From the NCBI RefSeq assembly GCF_002865645.1, contig NW_020194589.1, forward strand, positions 2,021,750 to 2,085,749: a stretch of 64,000 nt of DNA, in the 5' to 3' direction. Numbering within the stretch: the first letter of the stretch is position 1; the number at the start of each line of letters is the position of its first letter. This stretch comes from Hyaloscypha bicolor E (taxonomy: Eukaryota; Ascomycota; Leotiomycetes; Helotiales; Hyaloscyphaceae). Below are positions 23,301-33,690 of this stretch, piece after piece. A program made the translations under genes and the position numbers. The notes beneath the pieces are model-generated. The model had not been told where the DNA came from and made no database searches. It saw nothing but the letters and a program-made list of their open reading frames with translations.

Positions 23301-25188
23301 CCTCAGAATTCCAATCAACCTTATGAGGGTTGTCGGCTAGACGAACAATTTCAGTATGTTGGTAAGCATGGATAAGATCCAGACACGAGCAGAGCCAGGT
23401 CAGTGCGATGTACAAAGAGCGCAGAGAGTATCATTGACATGATTAGACCTACCTTAAGTCAGATCTTGGTCAGTCCGCGGTGCTTGACTGACGCTTGATA
23501 TTATGCCACAGTCAGATGGAGGCAGAAAAAAGATACCACACGCGCTACAGAACTTCAAAAAGAGTTGGAAACAAATATTCATTGACACTGAAGAGTGTCG
23601 AGGAAACAGCGCTGTTGGGAATCTGTTCAGATTTTGTTGCCCCCTTGCTGGGTCCAAAAAGGTTACTAGATCGACCTTTCTTCTCTGCCACATGCAGAAA
23701 CTCCGGATTTACACTATTTGTAATGATAACGCAGTCCTTATCAAAGACAGGTAAGAATTACAATGAAGTGAACCTCCAAGAGCACTTACTGACAGTTCAT
23801 AGAGTCTGGAGAACCGGCACGGTCTATGCCCATCAGCGAGTCACAACACCTCATTCTTTTCCCATTACTAGCAAGGAAGAGAAAATCAAAGCCGACAAGA
23901 AGCACAACCATAAATCAAAACATTGCCAATATGCAAGAAAGAGGCAGGAAGCGTCGAGTCATTGTCTCAAGTCTTTGCACTGCACCCGGATGGGATGCCG
24001 GGCAGGCTCTCCAGTGCTTCCTTACAGCTCAAGCAACTGCCAAAGCGTTGTTCAAATCAGATGGATCAATATTCTGGATCTCAAGGGCTCTAGCTTTGAT
24101 GAAAGTGACCAAGCAAGGGGGTATCACATCGGACAAAACACTGGACAACAAGCTGCAGTTGGATCGACTTCTTCCAATGCGTACAGTTTTGAAATGTAAG
24201 AGTATTCGTTTTTGTCTTGGGACTATAATACAAGCACTTTCTATTGCTGTTGTTGATGCTGTTGTGATCTGGAGGCCCATAACACACGGATGGGGTTAAG
24301 AGTTGGTGTTCTTGACTCATTTCGGAAGCAAAGTTTCTCCGACATCCGATATGCAACTTCTGGACTCTGACGTGAAGCATAGTTGCATTTAAGTTGATCT
24401 ACAAGTAAAATGGGACACTGCATTTGGAACAAAATACAGCTGGGTCATTCTACCTCTTTCCAGTCCGGAAATCTTTGGCCTTTTACCATTCTATTAATTA
24501 CTCCCCTTTCTGATAGCTTGCTCTTCCGGATTTCATCGGATGTTGGAAATCCATTCATTCAGATCTCCGCTTAAGTGGAAGAGCTGTGTAGCGGGATTTT
24601 ATACCGCAAATGAAATTAAGGAAACTTCTGTCACAGTGTAAAGCAACATTTCAGCCCTCGGTAAAAGCAGAGGCAGGGCAAAGGGGTCGGAATGATTTCA
24701 AAAGTTGCAAGTAAGCATAAACGCATTGTTGGTCTCTTTTATCAAATATTTTGGCAATACGACACTGTATTCTCTACCTAAAAACAATCGCTACGAACGA
24801 GGAAAGCCAAGAAATTCGAAGTCATCCCTATACGAGGGAACAGCCCTATGTGCAATCAGCTGAATCAAAACGCAAGCTCGAAATTCCTAAGGAGGACCGC
24901 TGTTGACGAAGGACTCCTGCTCATCAAAAGAATCAGCAGGAACTTCTCGAAAATAGGTCGAGGTATCGAGTCTCGGTGTCGGAGGGTGCGCGAAGTGGTC
25001 GAAATCGAGAGCTTTACTGGAGCCCGAACTATACGTGATCCAGGTTTCAGAGGAAAAGGGGTAAAGCGGAATTCAAAAAGCTCTTCCAGGTGAGATCTGA
25101 AACACTGTTAGATATAGTTGGAATGAATATATGCATTCCATACCCGAGACGACCCTAGAGTCCAGTAAACGAGGCCATGATTAGCATC
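20362..25188. other. 4.8-kb region without a recognisable gene
   Basis: Many overlapping short frames, none with a domain. The longest is + strand 23495-24199 (234 codons from a TTG), overlapped by open frames in two other phases, which argues against coding. Several minus-strand splice-donor-like GTAAG/GGTAC motifs occur (for example 20813-20826, 21660, 22195), compatible with untranslated exons of the coiled-coil gene or a non-coding transcript, but this is not demonstrated. Confidence 0.4.
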
Positions 25189-27099
25189 TTAGATAGCCTT
25201 TGTGCGTGAGAACAAACTGCTGTAGACGGCATCCACAACAGGAGTAGCACTAATCATCCGACCACCAAAGTATCTGCCGTTAAGACCCTTGATGGCGTTC
25301 TCCCCTCCTTGGACCCGGTCGAATTTCAAATAGATGTCGCCCTGCGAATTGGGATCTAGAGCAATGTGAACAACATGGCCATATTTCTCTTCCGCTTCTG
25401 CGCGGACATCATCCTCCAATTCCTTTTCCCAATTTTCACCTTCTTCCCTGGAGACAGTTGTCAGTATCGGTCTTGGAAAAGAGTACGGAGTGGGCAACTT
25501 ACTCTGCAGGGTCAAACATGTTCTTCAGGACTACACATCTACTGGCCATGTTGACGTTAACAGGGAGAGGTTTCGTCTCGGTCTTTGGCTTCAAGATCTC
25601 ACGCCTCTCATCACGGCCCTTAGCAGCAGGTGCCGGTTCGTCCGTTCTGGCGAGTTTCCTCATCAATGCATCTCGACTATAGTTGTTGAAGTTCACGCCG
25701 CCGACGTCAGTATCATCAAGAGCACTGGCACCGCCCGAACCTTTGTCGTTGTCCCGACCACCACCGCGATCGAAATTGCTTCCGCTGCTTGCTTGAGGAC
25801 CACGTCCACCAGCACCGGAGAATGCGGAACCCTGGAATTGTTGTTGGTGGCTCTGCCCTTGGAATCTCTGCAGAAGACTGGCGGTAGACTCAGGAGTAAA
25901 CTTATCGTTGCCAAGACCAACACGAATTGGGCGACCAGCAAGATCAAACCCGTTCATCTTTTCTAAAGCTTCACGAGCCTGGTTAGGGTCACGAAATCTA
26001 AACCGTGTTAGCTCGAATAGACTAAAGGGGTATGGGAATAACATACTGGACAAAGCCATATCCTCGGCTGCGACCTTGCTCTTCCTTCTGCAGCTGAACA
26101 AACTCGAGCTCGCCAAAAGGTTCAAATACATTCTGTAAATCGCTTTCAGTGATGCTGAAATGGATATTACCCACATAGAGTCGATGGAACGGAATCTGGT
26201 TTGGATTACTTCCCACGGCTTCGGGGTTGCGGACTTGGCGATTTTTCTCAGCCTCAGTGAGTTGGGCGATGATTGGAATGCCTAGGAGTTTTTGACCAGT
26301 GAGTTGAATAGCAGCAGGGACCGACTCTTCGTTCTTGAACTCAACGTAGCCAACACTGTGAATTTCTTAGTCAGGCAGTTGGAGATTTGGAAATGGAGAC
26401 GTACCCTTTGGACCTTCCGCTGACTCGGTCCTTCACAATTTGAGCTTCCTTAACGGGGCCGACTTTTTCAAAAAATGCTATGAGTTCTTTAGTCCGAAGT
26501 CGAGCAGCAAGCTGTTGAACGAAGACCGTGCGACGATCACGTTCATCTTCAGTTAGAGGTGGTGTAGTTTCCCGCTTTGGGCTTTTACTTGCTCGCCGTC
26601 CGTTGCGTCGGTCTTCTCGAGGCTTGGCTCCCTCTAGATCATCTCGATCACGGCGATCGCCTCGGGGACGGTAATATCTGTTCGGGCTCCTAGAGCGTGA
26701 GCGTGTACGGCCGCCTCCTCTATAAAAATCGCCATCTCTGCGACCGACCTCGTCAGGGCTATCTCTGTGGCGGCGTGAGTGTCGTCGGTCATCTTCTCGA
26801 CTTCTGCTTCTGCGCCTACTCTTGACACTCCCATGAGCGCTGCCATGATCGCTTGTGGGCGTTCCAATCAACTCTTTATCCCCGTTCTCTCTGCGCACCT
26901 TGTCCCTGCTGCGGTCTCTACGCTTTCGATCCCGATCGCGGTCTCTGCTTGCATCACGATTTCGTTCTCGATCGCGGCGGTCATTGCGCTCATTTTTGTG
27001 TCGGTCATCTACATCCTTAGGCTTGGCTGATCCGTTCTGCTCGGTTGGAGTCGCATTCGCAGTCGAGTCCAAGAGGGCTTCAACGTCAAGTGATGACAT
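25189..27099 (-). CDS. RBM39/Rsd1-type RS-domain splicing factor
   Basis: Nuclear pre-mRNA splicing factor of the CAPER/RBM39 (fission yeast Rsd1) family. Four exons: 27099-26405, 26355-26047, 25997-25503, 25447-25189 (585 residues), all introns GT-AG (49-55 nt). Residues 25-185 form an Arg/Asp/Ser-rich RS-like region. RRM1 begins at about 195 with [12 protein letters not shown]2, at about 287-365, has R-L-Y-V-G-N-I-H-F and R-G-Y-G-F-V-Q-F. After a Gly-rich linker, the C-terminal degenerate RRM (UHM type, about 483-580) starts [11 protein letters not shown] and has the expected acidic first helix [10 protein letters not shown]. The domain order matches the family exactly. Confidence 0.93.
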
Positions 27100-27617
27100 G
27101 GCGTAGAGTTTGCTTGCTAGAGCGACAAAGGCTCGACGATGTTCGTTGAATAGCTGCCGGCTGTCGGAAGTAAGTAGAATTCAAAGAAGATCTGATGTCA
27201 CAACCTGGCCTCTCATTCGATACGAGGCGGTGTGTTTGGTGGCGGATGGGTGTCGACGTTGTTATTGTTGTTATTGCAAAAGAGATTTCGAGAAGCCAAA
27301 GATTCAAGACTAGCGGTAGTCACATGATGTAGTCTGCTTGGTCAATGTTCCAAAGTGACCTAAAAGCCCAAATTGCCACATTGGGAAAATCTTAAGGAGT
27401 AGGCAGGCAAGCATTTTGACATAGAAGGAATTGAATTGAATGTGATTAACTATTATAGCCCCGCTCGACGGGCCAGCCTACTAAGTACAGGGTCGTGTAT
27501 TTTCCAAATCAGTTCCAAAACCATCCAGCAACGCCACCAAATGCGAATCTCCTTATACCTTGTCACATCTTGCCTATCTACTGAAACGGCCCCCTCGTTA
27601 TTGTGTACGAGCCGGCT
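27100..27617. other. Spacer between scs7 3' end and splicing-factor promoter
   Basis: 518 bp holding the upstream region of the minus-strand splicing factor and the 3' region of scs7. No gene seen. Confidence 0.5.
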
Positions 27618-28840
27618 CTACAGGGTCTTGGTTGGAGGTGGCGCAAGCTGTGTGCCGAAGATGACATCCCAGAACCTCGACGTTACACCAAAACCATTCT
27701 CGTAATCCATGAAGTGGTGTTGAAGATGATATTTCTTCAATTCCCTCCAGTACGAAGGCAAGGTTCGGTGGTGGAGGAAGTAATGCGTCAAGTCGTAGCA
27801 AATGTAGCCGAATATCCCTCCGCAAAACACCGCTGTGGCAACCGACCAATTCCAGTAGAAAACAAAGTGTGCGAGTTTCCAGAACGGGGTGGCGAGGGCA
27901 AGGAAAAGAGTTGGCGGCATAACCAGCCTTAACTTGTCCATTGGCAGGTAGTGATGAATGCCGTGAAGAAGGAAGTGAAGGGTAATGGCAACACGGTTGT
28001 TGGGAAGGAAACTGCACGGAGTCAATAGCGTCCAGCGAGAGAGAACTTTTGAACTTGCCCGTCAAGATGAAATAAAAATCTGTGTAGAATGTATTCCACC
28101 AATGTCCAAAGGAAAAGTCCGAGAAACCAGTAAGCCACTTCTTCTCCTAAACTTGAACAGCCTGCCCTGGCAATATATGTTCCATACGACACAGGTGGCA
28201 ACCAGACCACAGGTATAACCCACCACGGGGTCTTAGAGAGAGGCTCGAGGAAGTTGCCAAATAATGGGGCCGATTCTCCTCCCTTGTAATGGCGGGGTCG
28301 GTGAACTTGCTCCAGATAGAAATCTTTGCTGAACCCGCCAAACCATACTTGCATGAGGAGAGGCTTGTTTAGGTCGAGGAACTTGTAAGTTTTGTAATCG
28401 TCAATGAGATCCGTCTCCTTGGATAGGTCCTCGGCAGACGACAGTCCTGTAGTTGCGTACACAGGAATTTTGCTGGTAGCGCCGTTCTCCTTCAACTCGT
28501 CCAGCCTCTCCTGCGTTGGTGGTAGAGGTACAATCGGGTCCGCGTGCGTGTTTTTCACGGCTGTATCGATCACTTTCCGGGTGGCCATAAAGCCTACGAG
28601 GGAATCGTCGAGCACTTCATATGCGGCTTCCGAGTGCGTGTGCGAAGCCTCGTCCTTCAATATCTCGGTGATATCCTTCCCTCCATATTCCAGCACCAGC
28701 TCCCCACCGCCTGGGTGGCTGTCGATGAAGCCTGTCACGTCGAAGACCCGATTCCCCATGGTAACATAGCAGCTTTTGGCGGAGTTGTGAGCTGCAACCT
28801 CGGCCTGCAGGAATGTTGGCAGAGTCCGCGAGGGCGACAT
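27618..28840 (-). CDS. scs7: Scs7 / fatty acid 2-hydroxylase of sphingolipids
   Basis: ER enzyme that alpha-hydroxylates the very-long-chain fatty acid of ceramides. Two exons, 28840-28059 and 28011-27618 (391 residues; yeast Scs7 is of similar size). The cytochrome b5 domain has H-P-G-G near residue 40 and a second haem-ligand region H-T-H-S-E-A-A-Y. The membrane hydroxylase part has the iron-binding histidine boxes H-R-F-L-F-H, H-G-I-H-H-Y, H-Y-F-L-H-H and H-L-Q-H-H, with hydrophobic helices between. The single intron (28058-28012, 47 nt) begins GCAAGT and ends CAG: a GC-AG intron. Only this joint gives F-H-L-D-G-F-L-P-N-N-R-V, as in the family. Confidence 0.95.
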
Positions 28841-29232
28841 GGTGGTGGTTCTTGGGTAAGAAACGACGTCTCAGAAGGTTGTGTTTCTGAAGGAGGGGAT
28901 CGAACTGCTTCGGAGGAGATCCAGTGAGGAGAGTGCAATTGGTACGACTCCAGCAAAACAAAGCGCGGGACAGGATGGACAGGAAGGGGCTATTTGCAGA
29001 GGAAGACGGATTTATCAGGGCCAAGGCGACTCGTTGGTAAGTCTTGTCTTGCGGTCAGCGCAACTTAACGCGTGAGGAAGGGCTCAGGCTCAGGAGATTT
29101 CACGAATCTGCTCCGGCCGAGCCGTGGTTCCAACGCCACAATCGACAGGGATGTCGCAGAGCACGGACGACAGATTTTGAGGCTTGGCAAGAATCACGTG
29201 CAATGCGGATCATCACCTCACCCCAGCTAGCC
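28841..29232. other. scs7 upstream region
   Basis: About 390 bp between the Scs7 start and the second TIR element. No gene is seen. Confidence 0.5.
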
Positions 29233-29973
29233 TAAAATCTGATAGACCCCGCTGTGTTCTCAGTAAATCTGACATGCCTTCTCCACCCGCCGCATTAAGC
29301 TAGCCAATTAATTAATGCGATGAACCTTACAGGCTCCATAGCCTGCAGGAAGAGTAGGTTTAGCGATAGTTATAGGGCCTGTGCGCTATATTTTGGCCAG
29401 GGAAAGCCTATGAGGCCTGTTGCATGGCAATTGCGTGTCAGTGGTCACGTGCGGGCTCACGTAACCACACTCACTGTATTTAAGCTTTGGCCACCTGTGC
29501 CACCCCTTCTTTCCTCTTAATCTATCTATATATTATTATTACAATACAACAATAACGTTTTATTGTAACAAGGCCCTATAGTTATAGTGCTTCCCTTGCT
29601 GCCGGGCAACGGCCCTGGTTAGTCACAAGACTTATGGCCTTGACCTCCATAGCTATTCCTGTTTCTCAAAATCTATAGAACTTTAATAAAAACCTTACTA
29701 AAAGTATATTTAAACTGTGAAAATAAAACATATGAGTAATGCATGGAAGTATATAAGTTTATAGCATAGATCGCGATACCCTCGCTAAAAGGTGGCAGCG
29801 TTAAGGGTATTCAGGGTACTTTAGGGAGCGACGGCGATAGCGATAGCAGCGTAAATAGCGACGTCAATAGGCTGTGTGATTCCCATCGACTAATTGGCCA
29901 ACTTAATGCGGCGGGTGGAGCGAGCATATCAGATTTACTGATAACACAGCAGGGTACTGTATATCAGATTTTA
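29233..29973. mobile_element. Second non-autonomous TIR element, about 741 bp
   Basis: Long inverted repeats of about 75-80 bp form the ends: 29233-29310 and about 29888-29973. They share TAAAATCTGATA at the tips, CAGTAAATCTGA internally and a perfect 18-bp core, TCCACCCGCCGCATTAAG, at 29282-29299 with its complement at 29902-29919. The direct tetranucleotide AGCC flanks both sides (29229-29232 and 29974-29977) and may be a target-site duplication. The interior has no coding capacity. An inverted AGGCCCTATA pair lies inside (29371-29380, 29571-29580). It lies between scs7 and the Het-C promoter and is unrelated to the element at 11025. Confidence 0.78.
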
Positions 29974-30270
29974 AGCCCCGCAGCTGCGACTGATCGGGGC
30001 GGTGCTGGTTGGTTGGCATTTTCAGCCAAGTGATTGTGGCTGAGACTTCACACTCACACTCAACTCACACTTGTTGTTGCTTTGGTGAATAAATGCCCCT
30101 CGGTCACGGATCTGGCAATTGCTCCCCTTCATATCCACCAACACCTCTTCGTCGAGCTCGACGCCACTGAGGATATCGCTGCCTGTGATTTGGTTTGACC
30201 TCGAGCTCTCTTCTCCCTTTGCTCCATAAGTAATTCAGAGCAACCTCTCCCCCACAGCTTCCGTTACAAG

Positions 30271-33200
30271 ATGGCAAACCCTCCATTCAACGTCGGATCC
30301 TTGGTCCTAGTGTCTCTCTTACTGCTTGCGTTCCTACCGTCGCCCGTTGCGGCGTTTGGGGCAGGCAATATACCCAGCATAGCTCAGATTGAAGGGCTCA
30401 ACTTCAGACATGGAGGTGAGCGGTGCCGCAAACTTATCATCGTTCGTAGCTGACATCGTTACGGACATTGAGGATATGCTCAAAACCATCGCTTTCATCA
30501 AGGGCCACAAGTGGACTTCGATGATGGTAAAAAGAGTCTATTTTGGCAACTGGTTGAGAGAGTATGCATCTTCTCACCTCTAATTTTCTCCTCTTTAAGT
30601 TTATTGCATTTGTGGCACAATGATTAAAGCAATGCTGACTTTATGATCGTACAGCTACAGTCAGGCTGTTGATGTTGGTAGCCTGAAAGGCGTCTCAGCC
30701 CCAACCATTCGCATTCTGGTCTGTCCTTCGTCAACTTCAGCATGAGGTTTTGCTTACACTTCTTAGGTCTGGGTGCTAAGCTTCTTGTCTTTTGGTTATG
30801 CGACTGAGGAATTTGAGGGTAATATGTTCTCAAGCTTCTCCCCTATTTAGAACGTCTTGCTTAGCTCTTCTCAAACGCTCCAAGAGATATGGCCTATTCG
30901 CGTTTCGTAGCAAGTTTATGCTGACTTCGAGATTGAACAGTAACTGACGAACGCCTTGGGGCCTATAGACCCGAGGAACACATCGACAACCCAAAGGATT
31001 ATGCAGACAATAAGGATGCAAGGCAGTATGATCCTCGCCTTCGAGGCCTGATTCAGCCCATCGAGCTTGAGATTGATCCTCAAACAGGCATGGTAAGTTT
31101 GTTCTGTACGTTGATCTATGCCAGCCAAGAGTTTGGCAGATCTCACCCGCGATGTTGTGACTTGCTTCTGCTTGCTTATTGGAGCAAAGACAACTTCAAT
31201 GCTCTCAGTTCCTTCGAATTTCTCGATTTTATAGCACTAACTTGCTGTGTAGAAGAATTACATTGCTAGAGAAGGCGGCTGGGCTACGAGTGCAGGTTAT
31301 GTCAAATTTAGTTTTACTCGAAGCATTCATTTTGGTACGTCCTTTCTGGGCCGCAAACCCACTTTTCGATTAACAACACTACGAAGTGGTCACTGATACT
31401 ACCTCGACGAATAGGTAGAGTCTACACAAATGGTTCTGGTAGTTCAAGGGGCAAGGAAGTCGATTTATGCGAGGCTTTACGGTAAGTGAAATATCACGGC
31501 TCCTCTCATTCTCTGCTGACACTAGAAGTTGCCTTGGCCAAGGCTTGCACACCATGGAAGATTTTGGGGCTCATACAAACTATTGTGAACTTGCACTTCG
31601 TGAGCTTGGATACCGGGATGTCTTCCCTCATTGTGGCGTTGCTACTGAGATCAATGTCCGGGGTCAGTCTTCCCCCTCTCCGTTTTGTTGACAGCAAGAG
31701 ATTGATCAAAAATAAGGCCGCCACATCTACCCGCTTGTCACAGGCACATTTGGCGCTGTCGATTTCTTGCATTCGGTTTTGGGAGAGGCTACGGACCACT
31801 TCCAACAATCAGAGGTCGAGGAAATGGATATTGCTCTTAAAAACGCCGAACAGGCTCAATCCGGCGGTCAACGTGGTCTATTTGGGGGTGGTCAGGACTT
31901 TGTCAACCTCATTTCCCAAGTGCCTGGAATGGGGGGCGGGCTGGCAGATCAAGCTAGAGACCTCCAAAGCCGATCCGCTGCACAGGAGTATGAGAATTCC
32001 ACATCACGGGCTAGTGTCAATACTCAATTCATGGGTCCTCCCGGTAGCACTGGTGGTCCCGCTGGCCCTGGAGTTCCAGGTATGAGTTCTCACTTCGACC
32101 CGGTGAAGACTGCTAAGCAGATCTATCCAATCCTGGAGTTTAGAGATCGCGTTGTTAAAGCGATCAATGCAACCATTGCCAAAATCCCGGGACTGGAGTC
32201 GCTGATTGAGAAGATTAGTGAGACGCTCACACTGTTCATCTTATCATTGCTGGCCCCCTTCGTTCGGCCTATCATTGATGCAGTGTCTAAGAGCCTGAAG
32301 GAAGGCTCTTCGACCGTCGTGGAAGCTAGGTAATTTTGCCCACCTAATCCTCAATCTTGGACTTGCTGACCTTGCCCAAGTGCCAAACAGCAGTTCGAGC
32401 CTTGGGAGGATCCTCACTGCACCAATCCAACTCATTCTATGCTCTCAAAGGATCACTTCTCGAACAAGCTGAATGGGCTTGCTGGAAGGGTTGCAACAAC
32501 CATTTTGCAATATGCCGCACCGTAAGCAATCCATTCATTCGGATGTTAAGTGCTATCTAACAGTTGACTTATCTTAGGCGTGTCCTCTATGCATGGGAAC
32601 ACCCTGGCGTGCCAGTCGACGAGGTCATGAATGATATTCTTCGCGCCTTCCATCACCCAGCTTTACGAGATGAGAGCCTTGAACTCCATAGGAACATGTT
32701 CAACACAGTCCGGAAATGGGTTGAGGAGCAACCTGACGCTCACAATCTGAACAGTATCCTCAGCTCTTCTTCTGTTCGAGCAGGACACAATCACAAGACA
32801 TCTGGCGAAAGAGATATTGGTCACTCTCACGGAGCGCTTGGTGGTCATGGCAAGACTTCCGGATCAATCTGGACCGAGATTCAAAGCCGTGATCTCGGAG
32901 CACTGGAAGGCACCGATGGAAATCCCTCTTCTTCTTACATGACATCTTCTCCGCAGCCCGGTTCTCCACATAAGCCACCGCACTCCCCCAATTTCGGATA
33001 CCAGAATGTTCCTCAGCGCCCAGGAAGCTCTAATGACATGCCTCATGGTGGATATCTGAGTCCCGAACCAGCACACGGCCAGTACCAAAGCGGTCCTCCT
33101 CCCTCGGATTATCGGCAGGGTTACGGTGGCCCTCAGGGAGGTTACCAGCACGCTCCTTATCCCGTGGAACAGCCACCCCATGGTGCGCCACCACCACAAC

Positions 33201-33364
33201 CTCCCTATGGCCAACCACCGTATGGACAAGGCTGGTCCCAAGGTCCTCCTCCTGGTGGCTTTCCAGGTGGTCCGCCACCCCCTCAACCGCCTTATGGTCA
33301 GCCACCTTATGGACCAGGCTATCAATACCCGCCTGGGCAGCCTGGAGGAGGGTATGGTTACTAG
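30271..33364 (+). CDS. het-c: Het-C heterokaryon incompatibility protein
   Basis: Cell-surface or secretory-pathway protein whose allelic differences trigger hyphal incompatibility in Neurospora. Exons: 30271-30415, 30465-30561, 30655-30718, 30767-30818, 30941-31092, 31253-31334, 31415-31481, 31526-31662, 31717-32329, 32381-32521, 32578-33364 (778 residues). A signal peptide (about 1-28) precedes F-G-A-G-N-I-P-S-I. Family blocks are clear: W-T-S-M-M-V-K-R-V-Y-F-G-N-W, P-E-E-H-I-D-N-P-K-D-Y-A-D-N, G-Q-G-L-H-T-M-E-D-F-G-A-H, Y-P-L-V-T-G-T-F-G. The C-terminus is Pro/Gly/Tyr-rich (P-P-Y-G-Q repeats). The acceptor expected at 30464 reads GG instead of AG; the nearest upstream AG (30449) would also keep frame and add five residues. 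All other introns are GT-AG. Confidence 0.93.
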
Positions 33365-33690
33365 GGCATTTGCTTTAAAGGATTTTGTGATGTGTTGGTG
33401 TTCTTGGCAATCGTGGACGGCGACCGGAAATGGATTGAGAGCTAGTTGATCACCAGGCCAAGGATGACAATGGTACATATGAACGCGTTGAATTGAACTA
33501 TTTACATGGACTTCTATGCGGAGTGTTTTGTTCTTGGTGAGTTTAATTTATGGAACCTTGTCGAGTTGCCTTAATGTAGTGGCCAGTAGCACCTCGATGG
33601 GAAAAGACGTAATATACATTCATCACGGGACTGCTCTAAGATCCTCTTTCTTGCCGGTCTCATGTTCGTCTCCCGTCGTTAAACGTTTCC
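33365..33690. other. Convergent 3' spacer between Het-C and BTB genes
   Basis: 326 bp of presumed 3' untranslated sequence of two converging genes; nothing else seen. If the last BTB intron proposed under that gene is real, its stop moves up and this spacer is slightly longer. Confidence 0.5.

Noticed and set aside
23495..24299. Overlapping + strand frames of 234 and 157 codons
   Set aside because: Two or more phases are open over the same bases, the longer starts at TTG, neither has a domain or composition bias, and no splice structure is evident.
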